DNA of 64,000 bases from NCBI GenBank assembly GCA_036023115.1, contig JAYKKT010000041.1, positions 8,022,001-8,086,000 of the forward strand. The letters are read 5' to 3'. Under the pieces are notes generated by a model that had not been told where the DNA came from, searched no databases, and saw nothing but the letters and a program-made list of their open reading frames with translations. Numbering within the stretch: the stretch's first letter is position 1; every line of letters starts with the position of its first letter. This stretch comes from Brasenia schreberi (lineage: Eukaryota; Streptophyta; Magnoliopsida; Nymphaeales; Cabombaceae). A program made the position numbers and the translations under genes. Below are positions 22,591 to 33,801 of the stretch, one piece after another.

Positions 22591-23275
22591 AAATGGTAGC
22601 TGCTTCAAATGGGATGACTCCTTAAGATTGCCTTTTTGATGCTTGGAGTTTTGGAAATCATCTTTTCAAAAAGAAAACTCCTGTTAGCTTCTAGAAAACG
22701 ATACCTCCAATTTCTCACCTTTTCCTTCATTTAGATGTTGATGCTTACTACTCGGTAGAGGTTTTATGGAAAATTTTGGATAGCATTTCAAAGTTCCCCT
22801 CCTTACTTTACAAAGACCTATTCTTGGGAACAGCATGAGATCCAAATTGAGCAGGTCCTATTCTTACTCTAGGACTTTCCTAACGAGCCTTTTCTCCATT
22901 AGGATGAGCTGTGGGGATTTTTGAGGAAGCATTACCCGCGGTCCCTTCTGAAGCGTCCCGGGGTTCCAAATAGATGGGATTTTAAAGGAAGTTGCTCTTT
23001 TGAGCTTTTCCTTTCCTTCTTTTTTTTCTTCTAGGAAGGCCTCTATATTGGAGGTTTTTGTTTCCTTCCTATTTTTATTTTTATTTTTTTTTGACTTTTG
23101 ACTTTTGACTCTCCTGAGGGATATTGAATGGGAAACAACTCATCCTTTTGGATTATTGACTCGAATAGGAACATCCTATTTCCTAATAGCACCTGTCATT
23201 TGAAAATATCCTGCTCTTTCAAAACTAGGCTTCGTATGGCAAGTCAAAGATCTTTGGAACATCACCAGGGAATTC

Positions 23276-23299
23276 TTTTTTTTTTTTTTTTTTTTTTTT
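23276..23299. repeat. Homopolymer run of 24 T
   Basis: Uninterrupted T run on the plus strand, A run in the sense of element E. Length in the assembly may be inexact. Confidence 0.9.
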
Positions 23300-23449
23300 A
23301 AAGCTCTACCTTTTATATCACACCAGCCTCCTAATTTGGGATTGGGTGATCCATCTTCTGTATACTTTCCTAGAAATTTAGAGGAGATTCTCCAATCCTC
23401 CCTTTTTGTTTTTGGAAACATTTTCTTTCAAATGGAAATAAGGGGGATT

Positions 23450-26400
23450 TTAGATGTAATACCTTTTCAAATACTGGGCATTTATAGGATCTGCCAGATT
23501 CTTTCCTTCCGCATCAACCAACCAATAGGCATTATTAGAAGTTGCCCCTCTTATGACATAAGGGCCATCCCATTTGGGTCGCCATTTTCCTAGTGGATGT
23601 GGGCCTCTATGATGGATGATTTTCAGAACTAGGTCCCCTACCTTGAAATCGCGAGCTTTCATGTGTTTTTCATAGTGCTTAGCTATCCTTTGCCTATATG
23701 CATATGCATGATTCATGGCAAGAAGTCTTTTTTCATCAATAAGGTCAAGCTCGGCCAACCTGGCTTCTTGTAGAGTTTCTATAGGTAGGTCCAATGCTAA
23801 AGCAGTATGGTATGAATGCAGTTTGGCATGGATGGGTAATATGGCACTTGTACCATAAACTAATTCAAATGGTGTAGTGTTTGTGGGTGTGCGAATGGAT
23901 GTCCTATAAGCCCACAGAGCCTCATCTAATTTCTCATGCCATGCCCTACCCTTCTCTAAAGTCTTTTCTATTATGCTTATGAGGGTCTTATTGGTAGCTT
24001 CGGCTTGACCGTTACCTTGGGGATAGTAGGGTGATGAAAAATGCTGGGTAATCCCATAGGTTCTACATAATTTCTCGACTTTTTCATTCTTAAAGGGAGT
24101 GCCATTATCTGAAACCAAATCCCTTGGGATTCCAAATCTAGTAAGTATATTTTTCTTAATGAATGCCACTACATGTTGCCCTTGGACGTTAGCCAAGGAA
24201 GTAGCTTCAACCCATTTAGAAAAATATTCTGTTGCTCCTAAAATGAATCTATGCCCATTTGAGGCGACGAGTGAAATGGGTCCTATGATGTCAAATGCCC
24301 ACATGGTGAAGGGCCATGGACTCACGACTGAATGCAATGCTGATGATGGAATATGGATGGCGTTCCCATGTACTTGACATTGGTGACATTTCCTAACATG
24401 TTGGTGACAATCCTGCTTTAGTGTGGACCAAAAATACCCTGCTCTAAGTATTTTCATTGCCATCATATTAGCATTGACATGACCTCCACATTTCCCATCG
24501 TGGAATTCCTGCATGATTACCTTAGCCTCTTCGTCATCTATACACCTCAACAAAATCCCAGTGAAGCTTTTCTTATAAAGGACACCTCCCAAGATAACAT
24601 ATCGGGTTGAAACTTTCCTTATAAAAATCTTATCTTTAGGGGAAGCAAAATCAGGAAAACTTCCATTTTCTAAAAAGTTTCTAATATCATAAAACCAGGG
24701 TTTTTCATTGCTATTTTGGTCATTTTGGCAGGTTTCAAAACTGTGTGTGGATGGATTAGGCAGGTGGACGATTTCTAAAACCCTAGCTCCCGTAAAGGGG
24801 TCTATTTTTATGGAAGATCCTAGTGATGACAGGGCATCTGCCACACTATTATCCTCCCTACCTATGTGAGTGAGTGTGCATTCTTGGAAAGAGCTAACCA
24901 ATTGGATAGATAATTCAAAGTAGGGAGTCAACTTCTCATTCTTAACTTGCCAAATTTTTGAAACTTGATTTATAACAAGCATGGAATCTCCAAAAATTTC
25001 CACTCGCGATGCCCCTAGATTTTTCAAAACTTTTAGGCCTTGTATGAGTGCTTCATATTCAGCCACATTATTGGTACATGGGAAATCTAATCGAAAAGCC
25101 ATTGGGATTTCAGCCTTTTCAGGGGATATGAGCAAGATTCCCACACCTGCTCCATGTTGATTTCTTGACCCATCAAAATACATTTTCCATACTTGGTTAT
25201 TATTGAAATGATTTGATAAAATATGTTTTTGAAAGTCGTGGGAAAAGATGCCTTCATCGGGCATTTTATCATGTATGGAATACGTATCTTTCAAAGGTAA
25301 GTCAGCAACATGGTCGGCCAAGGCCTGCCCCTTGATAGAACTTTGGTGATGGAATTTTAAATCATATTCCATCAAAAGAAGTTGCCATTTACCGAGCCTA
25401 CCTGTTAAGATAGGTTTTTCGAAAAGATGTTTGATAGGGTCTAGTTTAGATACTATCCAGATCTCATGATCTAGGAAATAGTGCCTAAACTTTTGGCAAG
25501 CCCATACCAAGGCTAAACACGTCTTCTCCATGGCTGGATATTTTCTTTCATATGCCAACAGAGTTTTTGAAATATAGTAAATAGCATATTCTTTAAGACT
25601 ATCATTTTCATATTGAGTCAGCAAAGCTCCCAATGCATTCTCATGAATGGAAATGTAAAGTAACAAGGGTTTTCCTGGTTTTGGAGGTTTCAAAACGGGA
25701 GGGTTTGTCAAATATGATTTTAGTCTTTCAAAAGCATTTTGACAATCACTATCCCAATCAAACTTAACCCCTTTCCTTAGGAGTTTGTTGAAAGGCTCAC
25801 ATCTCGTGGCTAAGTTGGAGATAAATCTCCGAATTGCTTGAAGTCGTCCTTGGAGACTTCGAATTTGGGTCAAATTAGAAGGTGGAGGCATGTCTATGAT
25901 GGCTCGACATTTAGAAGGGTCGACCTCTATACCTCTTTGGCTGACCATAAACCCTAGAAGTTTCCCTGATTCCACTCCAAAAACACATTTTTGAGGGTTC
26001 AATTTCACTTTATAAATCCTAAGTCTTTCAAAAACCTTTTGCAAAGTTTCCAAATGTAAATTTCGGGTTTTTGATTTTACTAAGAGATCATCTACGTATA
26101 CTTCCAAAAGCTCATGAATTTGATCATGGAAAATCGTGGTCATGGCTCTTTGGTATGTGGCCCCTGCATTTTTCAAACCAAAAGGCATAACAGTATAGCA
26201 ATACGTACCCCAAGGAGTAGTGAAAGCCATTTTGGCTTGGTCTTTTGGTGCTAGTTTAATTTGATTATAACCCGAATAGCCATCCATAAAAGAAAACATT
26301 TCATGATTTGCAGTGCTATCTACTATCAAATCTATGTTTGGAAGTGGAAAGTTATCTTTCGGAGTGGCTTTATTCAAATTTCGAAAATCTATGCAAATAC

Positions 26401-26855
26401 GAATTTTTCCATTGCTTTTTCTAACTATAACAATATTTGAAAGCCAATCAGAATATGCAATGGGTTTTATAAATCCAGCTTTTAAAAGATCTTCTAACCC
26501 TTCTTTTACTTGGGAGTGGATATCAGGATGAATTTTCCTAAGTTTTTGTTTTACGGGTTTGACTTGGGGGTCTAATGGCAACTGATGCTCTACCACACGA
26601 GGATCTAAACCAGGCATATCCTCATAAGTCCATGCAAACACGTCTATATAGTCCTTTAAGAATGCAATGAAGGATGCTTTCTCATGCTCATGCAAACAAA
26701 GACCTATCTTGACTTTCTTTGGATTTGACTCACTCCCTAAGTTGACTTCCACAAAATCTACCCCTACGGCACTAGAAGGTTTATCCAAGTCTAGGATTTT
26801 ATGGAATTCAGGCAGGCTAGAGGTGAGATCATCCTCATGAATGAGGGGATCTTCC
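23450..26855 (-). CDS. pol: pol polyprotein of element E (open throughout; 5' end cut by element F)
   Basis: A single open frame with about 1135 element-derived codons; the first few codons of the open stretch (26869-26856) belong to the LTR of F. By residue of the 1139-codon frame: reverse transcriptase about 95-310 with YVDD at 258-261; RNase H about 400-520; archaeal-type RNase H about 560-690 with D566, E604, D628 and D678; integrase with H790, H797, C828 and C831 (zinc region) and D860, D921 and E957, an exact D,D-35-E spacing; tail ending KRYYI at 23450. No frameshift or stop is seen, unlike the copies in A, B and D. Gag, protease, primer site and 5' LTR of E are missing, probably lost in the deletion at 36703, so the element cannot be autonomous as it stands. 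Confidence 0.92.
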
Positions 26856-27244
26856 TGTAAACACCCCAAATCTTCTATTTTTCAAAAACTCTCAAAACAC
26901 CAAAAAGCTCGTTTGAGCCAAAACGACGACCTGTTTTGAAATGTGAAAACAGGTACAGAAGGCAAAAGAAGACCCTAGGCCCGAAGAGGATTCAAGCCCA
27001 GAGCTTCAGAAGCCACTCCCTGATAAAAAAACAAAAGAAAGCTGAGCCCGTTTGATGAAAAGCTCAACGGAGTCCAGAACGGCGAGACGGAGTCCGGACG
27101 ACAAAGTTGGGGAAAACCCAGCACCAGACGGAGCGCTGATGAAGCCAGTGCCCGCACAGATCGTTCTCCTCGAGAAGCCAAGAAGGACTGTCCGAAGAAA
27201 TTTTGATTTGGATCTGGACCACATATATCCAGATCCAAATCCAT

Positions 27245-27480
27245 GTAATGAATAGTGTTTGGATTTGGGCCAATCCAAATAGTGTTTGGGTCGATCCAAA
27301 TAGTGTTTGGATTTGGATTGGATCCAAATAGTGTTTGGATTGGATTGGATCTGGACCAAAATATCCAGATCCGTATCCATAAAAATATTGGGTTTGGATC
27401 GAATACGGATCTCAAAATATCAATATCCATATCCAAATAGTGTTTGGATTTGGGTATGGATCCAAACCCAAACCCAAACC
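27245..27480. repeat. Palindromic 'ATTTGGATCCAAAT' array in the U3 of F
   Basis: Many direct and inverted copies of 'ccaaatagtgtttggat', including palindromes such as atttggattggatccaaat. Similar arrays occur at 34208-34440, 60600-60830, 3500-3600, 38640-38710 and 50690-50770, just upstream of each LTR TATA region. Confidence 0.8.
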
Positions 27481-27506
27481 CAAATCCAAGACCCACCTCA
27501 AATCTC

Positions 27507-27514
27507 TATAAATA
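27507..27514 (+). promoter_or_regulatory. TATA box in the 5' LTR of F
   Basis: CTATAAATAGAGG, a near-ideal plant TATA sequence; also at 34470-34477 in the 3' LTR. It lies about 650 bases into the LTR, setting a long R-U5 leader. Confidence 0.75.
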
Positions 27515-27724
27515 GAGGTGAGGGGGTCCATGTAAAGGGTTCATGCAAATATTTGGGAGGAGAGAGAGGGAGTGATAGACCTAGCCATGTGGGCTCATTG
27601 GGTGAGGTGGGTTCAAGCCATGTGGGCTAGGTGGGTCTAGACCAAGGGGCTGCAACCAAGGTGGGCTGGACCAAGTGGCTGCAACCGTGGAGACGTGGGC
27701 TCAAGCCAAGAAGGACCGGCTCCA

Positions 27725-27900
27725 AGAGGTAAGCCTAACCTAACCTAGCCATTCTCTCTACACCCCTCTAAACCTAACCCCAACCTAGCCTAGGTTCGAA
27801 CCTACCTAACCCCAACTGAACCTAACCCTAACTAAACCTAGCCCTAACCCAACCTAGGTTCGACCAAACCTAACCCTAGACTTGAACCAACCTAAACCTA
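27725..27900. repeat. CCTAA-rich telomere-like tract in the 5' LTR of F
   Basis: Runs of 'cctaacctaacctagcc' and 'ctaaacctaacccc', opposite in strand to the tract in A because F lies on the other strand. Repeated at 34690-34860. Confidence 0.75.
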
Positions 27901-27904
27901 ACCG

Positions 27905-28115
27905 GACCGCGCCTGCCGTGCGCACCCTGACGCTGTCCGCGCGCCCTGACGCTATCCCGCACCCTGACGCGCGCCCTGACGCCATCCCGCGCCCCAGCGC
28001 CAGACGCCCGCCAGCGCTCAGCGCCCAGCGCCAGACGCCCGCCAGCGCCCAGCGCCCAGCGCCAGACGCCCACCAGCGCCCAACGCCCAGCGCCAGGCGC
28101 CCGATTGCTGCGCCC
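27905..28115. repeat. GC-rich minisatellite in the 5' LTR of F
   Basis: Imperfect repeats of 'cagcgccagacgcccgcc' and 'cagcgcccagcgcc'. The 3' LTR copy (34867-35045) has fewer repeats, so the two LTRs differ in length mainly here. The open frames across it are composition artefacts. Confidence 0.82.
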
Positions 28116-29772
28116 GACGCCTTCTTGCCGACTTGACCACCTTCCTGCCGACCTAACCTGCACCCTGGCCGTGACCTGTATCCTAGGACAGACCCTACAC
28201 ATTCCCCGTCTTGGCCGAACCTTAGTTCCCCTAAGACCCTAATCGTGCCCCATAGAACCTCCCTCAAAGCCACCTAGGATAACCCCCTCTTGGCTGCCCA
28301 AGGTGAACCGTGAGCCCACGTGCAAGCAAGTTGAACATGGACCAGCTATTTGTAAGTGTCTAAACTTGGTCTATTACATTAACTTGCTTTATATTCAATT
28401 AAATTTTGATACGGGGTTGTAGTAAAGGAGCTTCGTCTCCCCCCGATTGTAATAACGTGGTTTGACACACCCACACACACGTGCACTTGAGCCTTTCCGC
28501 TCTTAGTCGTACACTTTTTGCACACACACGGGCCTAACAAGCCCTTAATATATAGTTATATTTATATATTTTAAGTCAAGGGGGTTAATTAAGTCGTGTG
28601 TGTTGTCTTTCCATTTTCCACACACACACACATTGAGCCTTCGCTCTTACTCCCAAGACCTTAGTAAAGGCCTTATTGCAATTATATTTGGGTTTCATTT
28701 ATGTCGTGTGCGTAGTACTTCAATTCTACACTCACACACATTGAGCTTTCGCTCTTACTCCCAAGACCTTAGTCAAGGCATACTGCAATTTATATTTGGG
28801 TTTCATTTCATGTCGTGTGTGTAAGTCTTTCAATTCAAGCACGCACACACATTGAGCCTTTGCTCTTATTTACAAGACCCAAGTAAGGGCCCCTACATAT
28901 ACTCTATATAAAATATTTCTTTCGGCTACGTCTTTAAGATTCGGGTTTTAAGGTTCAAGTTGTGTGCGTTGTCTTTCAATATATACACGACACACACTTA
29001 CACAATTGAGCCTTTCCGCTCTTAAGATATAGCCATATTTCCCCTTCCGCTATTTACTTTACAAGTCATTTCCTTTCGGCTATTTACTTTACAAGTCATT
29101 TCCCTTCGGCAATTTCCCTTCGACATTGTCTTTTAAATTCGGGTTTTCCCTTTGGAGTAGCGTGAGTTTGCATTGCATCTACGCCATACCACGAGGTAGG
29201 ACGCATATTGCATCAAAGCAAGCCCCGTACTCCCGCTCAAATTCGCCCCATGTAGTGGAGTGTTCATAACACACACCTAGGTGGCCCATAAAGGGATAAA
29301 AAGAAAGACTTAGGCACGTGAAAATCCACGTGATCTAAAATCTAAAAATCGTACAAACCCGAATCAAATCGTGCAAGACTTAGGCTATTTCGATGCACGC
29401 CCATCGTGCCTAAGTAGATTAAAATTTGAAAGACTTAGGGTCGTCCAAACCTTACAAAGTCAAAATCGCCCAAATGCATGGTTTTCAAAAGGTTTTAAAA
29501 CACTTCTTCATTCAAAATATATTTTGAGTTAAACTTGTTTCAAAACGAAGTCTCTAAGCGTACAGACTGACCCTTGCGCATCGGTGCAAGAAGGTCTGCG
29601 ACGTAAAAATCCCGCTTGCCTATAATCGCCTTTCAAAAGTCAGATTGTTTTCAAAACATACTTTGCTAGTTAAACTAAACTAGCTGGCACGCCCATAAAG
29701 CGAAGTAGATTGCGAAAAGGTTCACTTTAGGCCTAAGAACCCGCAAGTGAAAATTTTCGGTGTCTACAGATT

Positions 29773-29790
29773 TGGCACGCCCGGTGGGAC
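29773..29790 (+). promoter_or_regulatory. Primer-binding site of element F
   Basis: TGGCACGCCCGGTGGGAC, four bases after the LTR end TCTACA. Confidence 0.87.
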
Positions 29791-29885
29791 CCGGGACTTA
29801 AGCAGACCTTAAACAAACGAGTTATACTCAAATTTTCGGAAAAAAGAGTGTTTTTTCAAAAATTGTGCATACTTAGGAAAATTGC

Positions 29886-30338
29886 ATGAAAATGGATAGA
29901 AAGCTACAAAAATCTTCGTTGAGTAAACTAAAAGAGGTTTTCAAATCAGATAAAGCCCAAAGAGAGCTCGATGAGATTGAAAAAATATTTCAAAAGATGG
30001 ATGCTTTAAGCAAGGAGCTTAAAGCCCATCGAACACATAGCAGCTCTTCGAGGGCACATACAGATCGTGAATTGAAAACCGATCTCAAACTCAATGAGGA
30101 ATTGGAGATTAGAGACAAATCCCGGCAAAGGGATAAGTCGTCCACTCCTACAACTTCAAGCTTTTCAAAATCCATAGAAAAACCAAAAAAAGATTTTTCT
30201 ATTTCAAAAAACCAAAAAAATCTTGAAAATTTGGAAAAAGACCAAAAAATTGAAAAACAAAATTTTGGAATTTCGAAAACTTCAAGTCCTAAGTCTAAGC
30301 ACACACATACAGTGGGACATGAAGTCCACACCCTATAA
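29886..30338 (+). CDS. Short gag-like frame of element F
   Basis: 150 codons starting ~95 bases after the primer site, where gag of A also starts. It is rich in Lys, Glu and Ser with heptad-like helix segments (KLKEVFKSDKAQRELDEIEKIF) resembling the N-terminal part of A gag (residues ~20-60: LDEIEDLRREFEAKIDAL). The capsid domain and zinc knuckle of gag are absent. Whether it is translated is unknown; it may be kept only because the RNA is packaged. Confidence 0.55.
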   Translation: MKMDRKLQKSSLSKLKEVFKSDKAQRELDEIEKIFQKMDALSKELKAHRTHSSSSRAHTDRELKTDLKLNEELEIRDKSRQRDKSSTPTTSSFSKSIEKPKKDFSISKNQKNLENLEKDQKIEKQNFGISKTSSPKSKHTHTVGHEVHTL

Positions 30339-30467
30339 AGGAACGAGAGTGAAAAACAGGAAGGTTTCGAAAGGAAACGCCTCGTTAAACCCCGGGGGCT
30401 CAAAACAGAGTTACCCGGGAAATCGGCCTGCTCTCACCCTGAAAAGGTAGACAAGCCACAAAGAGGT

Positions 30468-31286
30468 ATGCCTGAAACCCATCCTTCTCAAGACTCTCTT
30501 CTTCATGTAGGGTCATCAAATGCATTGGATAACCCCTTTGCACACACAAACCCACAAACTGTGCCAAAACTTGAGGATTTTCAAGGTGCGCCAACTATCG
30601 CGCACCATTCAAAGGAATTTCAAAAACAAAAAGAAGTTTCGAAAATGGTAGACATGGAGACCCCTAATGCATGCATCGACATCTTAGGAGCTCATAACCC
30701 TACCATAGAAAAACCCGCTTCTTCGAGCCTAGTCTTGTGCCCTGGAGCCAAGGCTATGGCTTTGAAACAAAAAAATCAATCCCTAGGGGCACCACGAGTT
30801 GAACCTAGGGACCAAGTCAAAAACTTCAAGGGACCTTGCATGGCTCCCCTTGAAGTAAATTTTTCCCAAAATGGGGTATGGAACTATAAGTTTTCCATAA
30901 CCCTGCTATGTCCAAAACTCCTCAAGGAACCAAGCTTAGCTTTCCTTGAGGGCAAAGTCTCCCAAACCAGGTTTGTATGGAAGCCCAAGTCTTCCATCAC
31001 CCCGGAATCCAAACTCCCGATATCCAAAAGAGTATATATCCCCAACATGGATGATTCCATGTTCCAAGATCATGATTTATACCAAAACTTTTCGAAAAGC
31101 AAAAAGTCTTGGAACATGATTCTGAATATGGGATATAAACCCTACGCGGGCCTGGGAACCCGAAACCAAGGTAGGCTTGAGCCTGTCCTACCTAGAACCA
31201 ATAGGGAACGATATGGACTGGGCTACAGCCCACCCATACCACCAGAGCCGCCACCTAAGACCATCTGGGTCAAGGGTGCCCTGTAG
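30468..31286 (+). CDS. G-patch-like frame of element F
   Basis: 272 codons. The last ~85 residues match the C-terminus of the protease frame of A and D: MDDSMFQDHDLYQNFSKSKK, SWNMILNMGYKPYAGLG, LEPVLPRTNRERYG, TIWVKGAL. The N-terminal 180 residues have no recognised domain; the protease active site is absent. So F keeps the two ends of gag-protease and has lost the middle. The frame is a remnant or a reduced protein of unknown function. Confidence 0.6.
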   Translation: MPETHPSQDSLLHVGSSNALDNPFAHTNPQTVPKLEDFQGAPTIAHHSKEFQKQKEVSKMVDMETPNACIDILGAHNPTIEKPASSSLVLCPGAKAMALKQKNQSLGAPRVEPRDQVKNFKGPCMAPLEVNFSQNGVWNYKFSITLLCPKLLKEPSLAFLEGKVSQTRFVWKPKSSITPESKLPISKRVYIPNMDDSMFQDHDLYQNFSKSKKSWNMILNMGYKPYAGLGTRNQGRLEPVLPRTNRERYGLGYSPPIPPEPPPKTIWVKGAL

Positions 31287-31699
31287 AACCTCTAAAAACC
31301 GAAACCCATGTCTTAGACCTATCTGATTAGAGTCTAATTCATGAATGTTTTCTTTGAAGGTTCAATGGAAGATCCCTACTTTTGAAAAAAACCAAAAAAA
31401 TTGAAAACTCTCAAAATCTCAAAAACATTTGGAAAAACGAAAATTCCAAAAAGAAATTTTGTTTCAAAAGCCTTTGGCCATGTACAAAGCCCATTTTCGA
31501 AAAATTGTAAAAATGCTTTCAAAAACATGTATATACTCCCTGAAACCAAGTATCCAAAAAGTTGGTCCCATCCACCCTTTTGCCTAGAGCTTTTTCAAAA
31601 ATGAAAAGCTCGAGAATCACCAAAGCAAGGAGGAATAAACACCTCCAAGCTTCCTGAACTTCGCAAAAATCCTTAACTTATGAAAAATTGGGGATTTTA

Positions 31700-32600
31700 G
31701 AAATAAGTTAACCCATAGTGTGTGCATAAGCATCATGCATTACACTTTGAAATCATTCATATGCATCGAGTCTAGACATCATTCTAGAAATCGAATTCAG
31801 GGTTTTGCAAAATCAAAGGGGCAATAAGAGTCGACCCCCTAAGTATCGAGCCTTCATAGGCATGTCTCCATACAAATCAAAACCAACACCTTCGAGGCAA
31901 ATTTTAAAAGGAAATGAGAATCTCGAAAAAAGGTTAGCATTTCACAAAAACCTTTCATGGCTTTGAAAAGGAAGATTTTCTTCAACTTCTGGTTTATATG
32001 AAAACCTTGATTGTGTTAGGATAAAGAACATGAATCTCACGATGAAATATGGAGACCATGTCAAAACTAACACCTGATGGCCATGACGATCACTTAGGGC
32101 TGGTTATGTTTCCCATCCTTGAGCAAAAAGTATCATGATCATGTTAGAAAAACCATGGAAGTGCATGGACATGAACATACCATTGTCCATCCAAAATCCT
32201 TTTGAAAAGCCATGGCCCTTCACCATATGGCCATGCAAAATTCCCATCAAGCTAGGGGCATTTTTAAATACAGCCCCTAAACACTTTCCATGGATAAGCA
32301 AATGCATCTCCTTCATTATTTGTGAGATACATTTCATGTGTTCATCGTTGCATAAAAACATGTATTTCCATTTTAAAATCACATGGAGTGCATAGCATGC
32401 ATCATATCACCCTGAAGAAAGCCCAAAAGGGTGGCAAACTCGAGTAGGAATGTCCCCATGTCTTCAAAAGGGCAACAAAAATTAGAAATTTGTTGATATT
32501 GTGGGTAGAAATTAGCAAAACCCCGAAGATGCCCGAATATTCAAAAGGGTTTATGTTGAATTCTTTTTCAAAAAGATTTTGAAAAAAATCGAACTCCTTT
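31700..32600 (+). pseudogene. Decayed pol remnant of element F
   Basis: DNA-level similarity to pol remains without a frame. 31840-31875 matches the reverse transcriptase region around 'gtcgacccc..tagccttcatagg catgtc' (compare 7680-7735 reversed), and 32040-32200 matches the integrase zinc region (gatcatgttag... 'gtgcatggacatgaaca'; compare 6160-6320 reversed). Element K carries the same decayed copy in longer form, so the decay predates their spread. Confidence 0.7.
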
Positions 32601-32879
32601 GAAACTTCTTGAAAGAAGGATCGAAGTAGATTGTATAACCCCGAATGGAGGAATCTATACTTTTCGAAAAGTAGAGTCTTCCAAAAATGAATTGGCGATA
32701 TTTCAAAGAACCCTGGCTTACAAGATTAAGCCTTGTTCAAAATATCAAAATATTTTCGAATAGCAGATGCTATTAAGAAATAGGACGATCTCGTTTGAAT
32801 CGAGTAACTAAAGGGATAAGCCCTCCCCCATCCTTCTTTCTCTCCGAAAAGGAAAATTGGCTGTTTTCAAAAGCAAAAC

Positions 32880-33115
32880 AAAAAAACGAGAATGCAAAAA
32901 CTCCTCCGAAAGTGGTCTTCCCTTCATAAACAGGGAATACAAAAACTCCTCCGAAAGAGGTCTTCTCGTTTCAAAAGAAAAAGGAGATATAAAAACACTC
33001 CTCTCAAAGAGGTCTTCCCTTCATAAACAGGGAATACAAAAACTCCTCCAAAGAGCTGCTCTCCTTTAAAAGAAAAGAGGGATTAATGAAAAAATACTCC
33101 CAAAGGGAGACCCTC
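32880..33115 (+). repeat. ~60-75-bp imperfect tandem repeats in the 3' region of F
   Basis: 'aaaaactcctccgaaag.ggtcttcccttcataaacagggaatac' recurs three to four times. Element K has the same array at 62040-62225. In A only a single 'caaagggagaccctctatg' unit is seen. Confidence 0.75.
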
Positions 33116-33177
33116 TATGAAAAAAAGAAACAAAAAGCCAAAGCTCCAAAGAGCGATTTTCCGATTCTTTGCCTAAA

Positions 33178-33207
33178 ACCACGGGACGCTTCAGAAGGGA
33201 CCGTGGT
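33178..33207 (+). other. Conserved hairpin in the 3' region of F
   Basis: ACCACGG (33178-33184) pairs with CCGTGGT (33201-33207); the loop contains CGCTTCAGAAG. Same position relative to the polypurine tract as in A, E, G and K. Confidence 0.65.
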
Positions 33208-33763
33208 ATCTCTTTCCCATATCCCTATGGCTTATCCCCGAGGAAAAAGATTCAAATTTGCGAAAATCCTAAAGTACGAATAAAATCGGCTTATTTGGAT
33301 TTCATTTTGTTTGAGAACTCGACTTTGTTTTGTAGGAAATGGAACTTTGAAATGTCTTCCAAGTTTTCCTACCCAAAAACCTCTACTGAGTAGTAGGTAT
33401 TGAAACCCGAATGAAGGGAAGTATGAAAAATGGAAGTCCTTTTCGATACAAGTTAAAAGGAGTTCCTTTTCAAAAAGAAATTTTCGAAAAAACCCACGAA
33501 TGTCAAAAAGACATGGGTAAAAACGTGCTCGGAGCAGCCAGCCTCAAAAGGCTCTCTTCGGGCTCAAAAACCAAAAATAAAATTTTTCTCATGCATGCAT
33601 TCAAAGAGTCGTTCGTGCATGATCATACATATAGGGAAATAGCTAGGAAAAGCCCCCTTTTGCTAAAAATCCCCACCTGTGGAAAAAGAAAACAGGGTTT
33701 TTGTGAAATAAATGGTGTATTCTCGAGAAAATTTGAGGGAAAAACCAAAATGGGGTGTTTCTT

Positions 33764-33801
33764 CTTTGCCATTATCCAAATACATTTGGATAATGCCAAA
33801 G
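33764..33801 (+). other. Stem-loop abutting the polypurine tract of F
   Basis: Arms CTTTGCCATTATCCAAAT and ATTTGGATAATGCCAAAG around a 2-base loop, one C-C mismatch in 18 pairs. The last six bases of the 3' arm are the first six of the polypurine tract block. Confidence 0.85.

Larger units (their letters stand above)
22224..23449 (-). other. Non-coding 3' region of element E
   Basis: No convincing gene. It holds three imperfect 42-45-bp tandem copies of 'agtttatgtatgcatgttcc' (22459, 22501, 22546), the imperfect counterpart of the conserved hairpin (22934-22965), and a run of 24 T (23276-23299). Confidence 0.6.
26856..29768 (+). repeat. 5' LTR of element F (2913 bp)
   Basis: Starts TGTAAACACC and ends GTGTCTACA, followed by the primer site. 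Modules in order: conserved U3 start, an array of 'atccaaatagtgtttgg' inverted and direct repeats (27245-27480), a TATA box at 27507-27514, a CCTAA-rich telomere-like tract (27725-27900), a GC-rich minisatellite (27905-28115), a 'gagccttcgctctta' repeat region (28480-29030), and the terminal block. Confidence 0.93.

Noticed and set aside
22403..22639. 78-codon plus-strand frame with repeated VYVCMFQML segments
   Set aside because: It is a translation of the 42-45-bp tandem repeat, antisense to element E, with no start context or homologue.
27854..28273. Long minus- and plus-strand open frames (up to 139 codons) in the GC-rich part of the LTR of F, repeated at 34817-35211
   Set aside because: They are produced by the GC-rich minisatellite, are open on both strands and in several frames, and change length with the repeat number; no protein signal.
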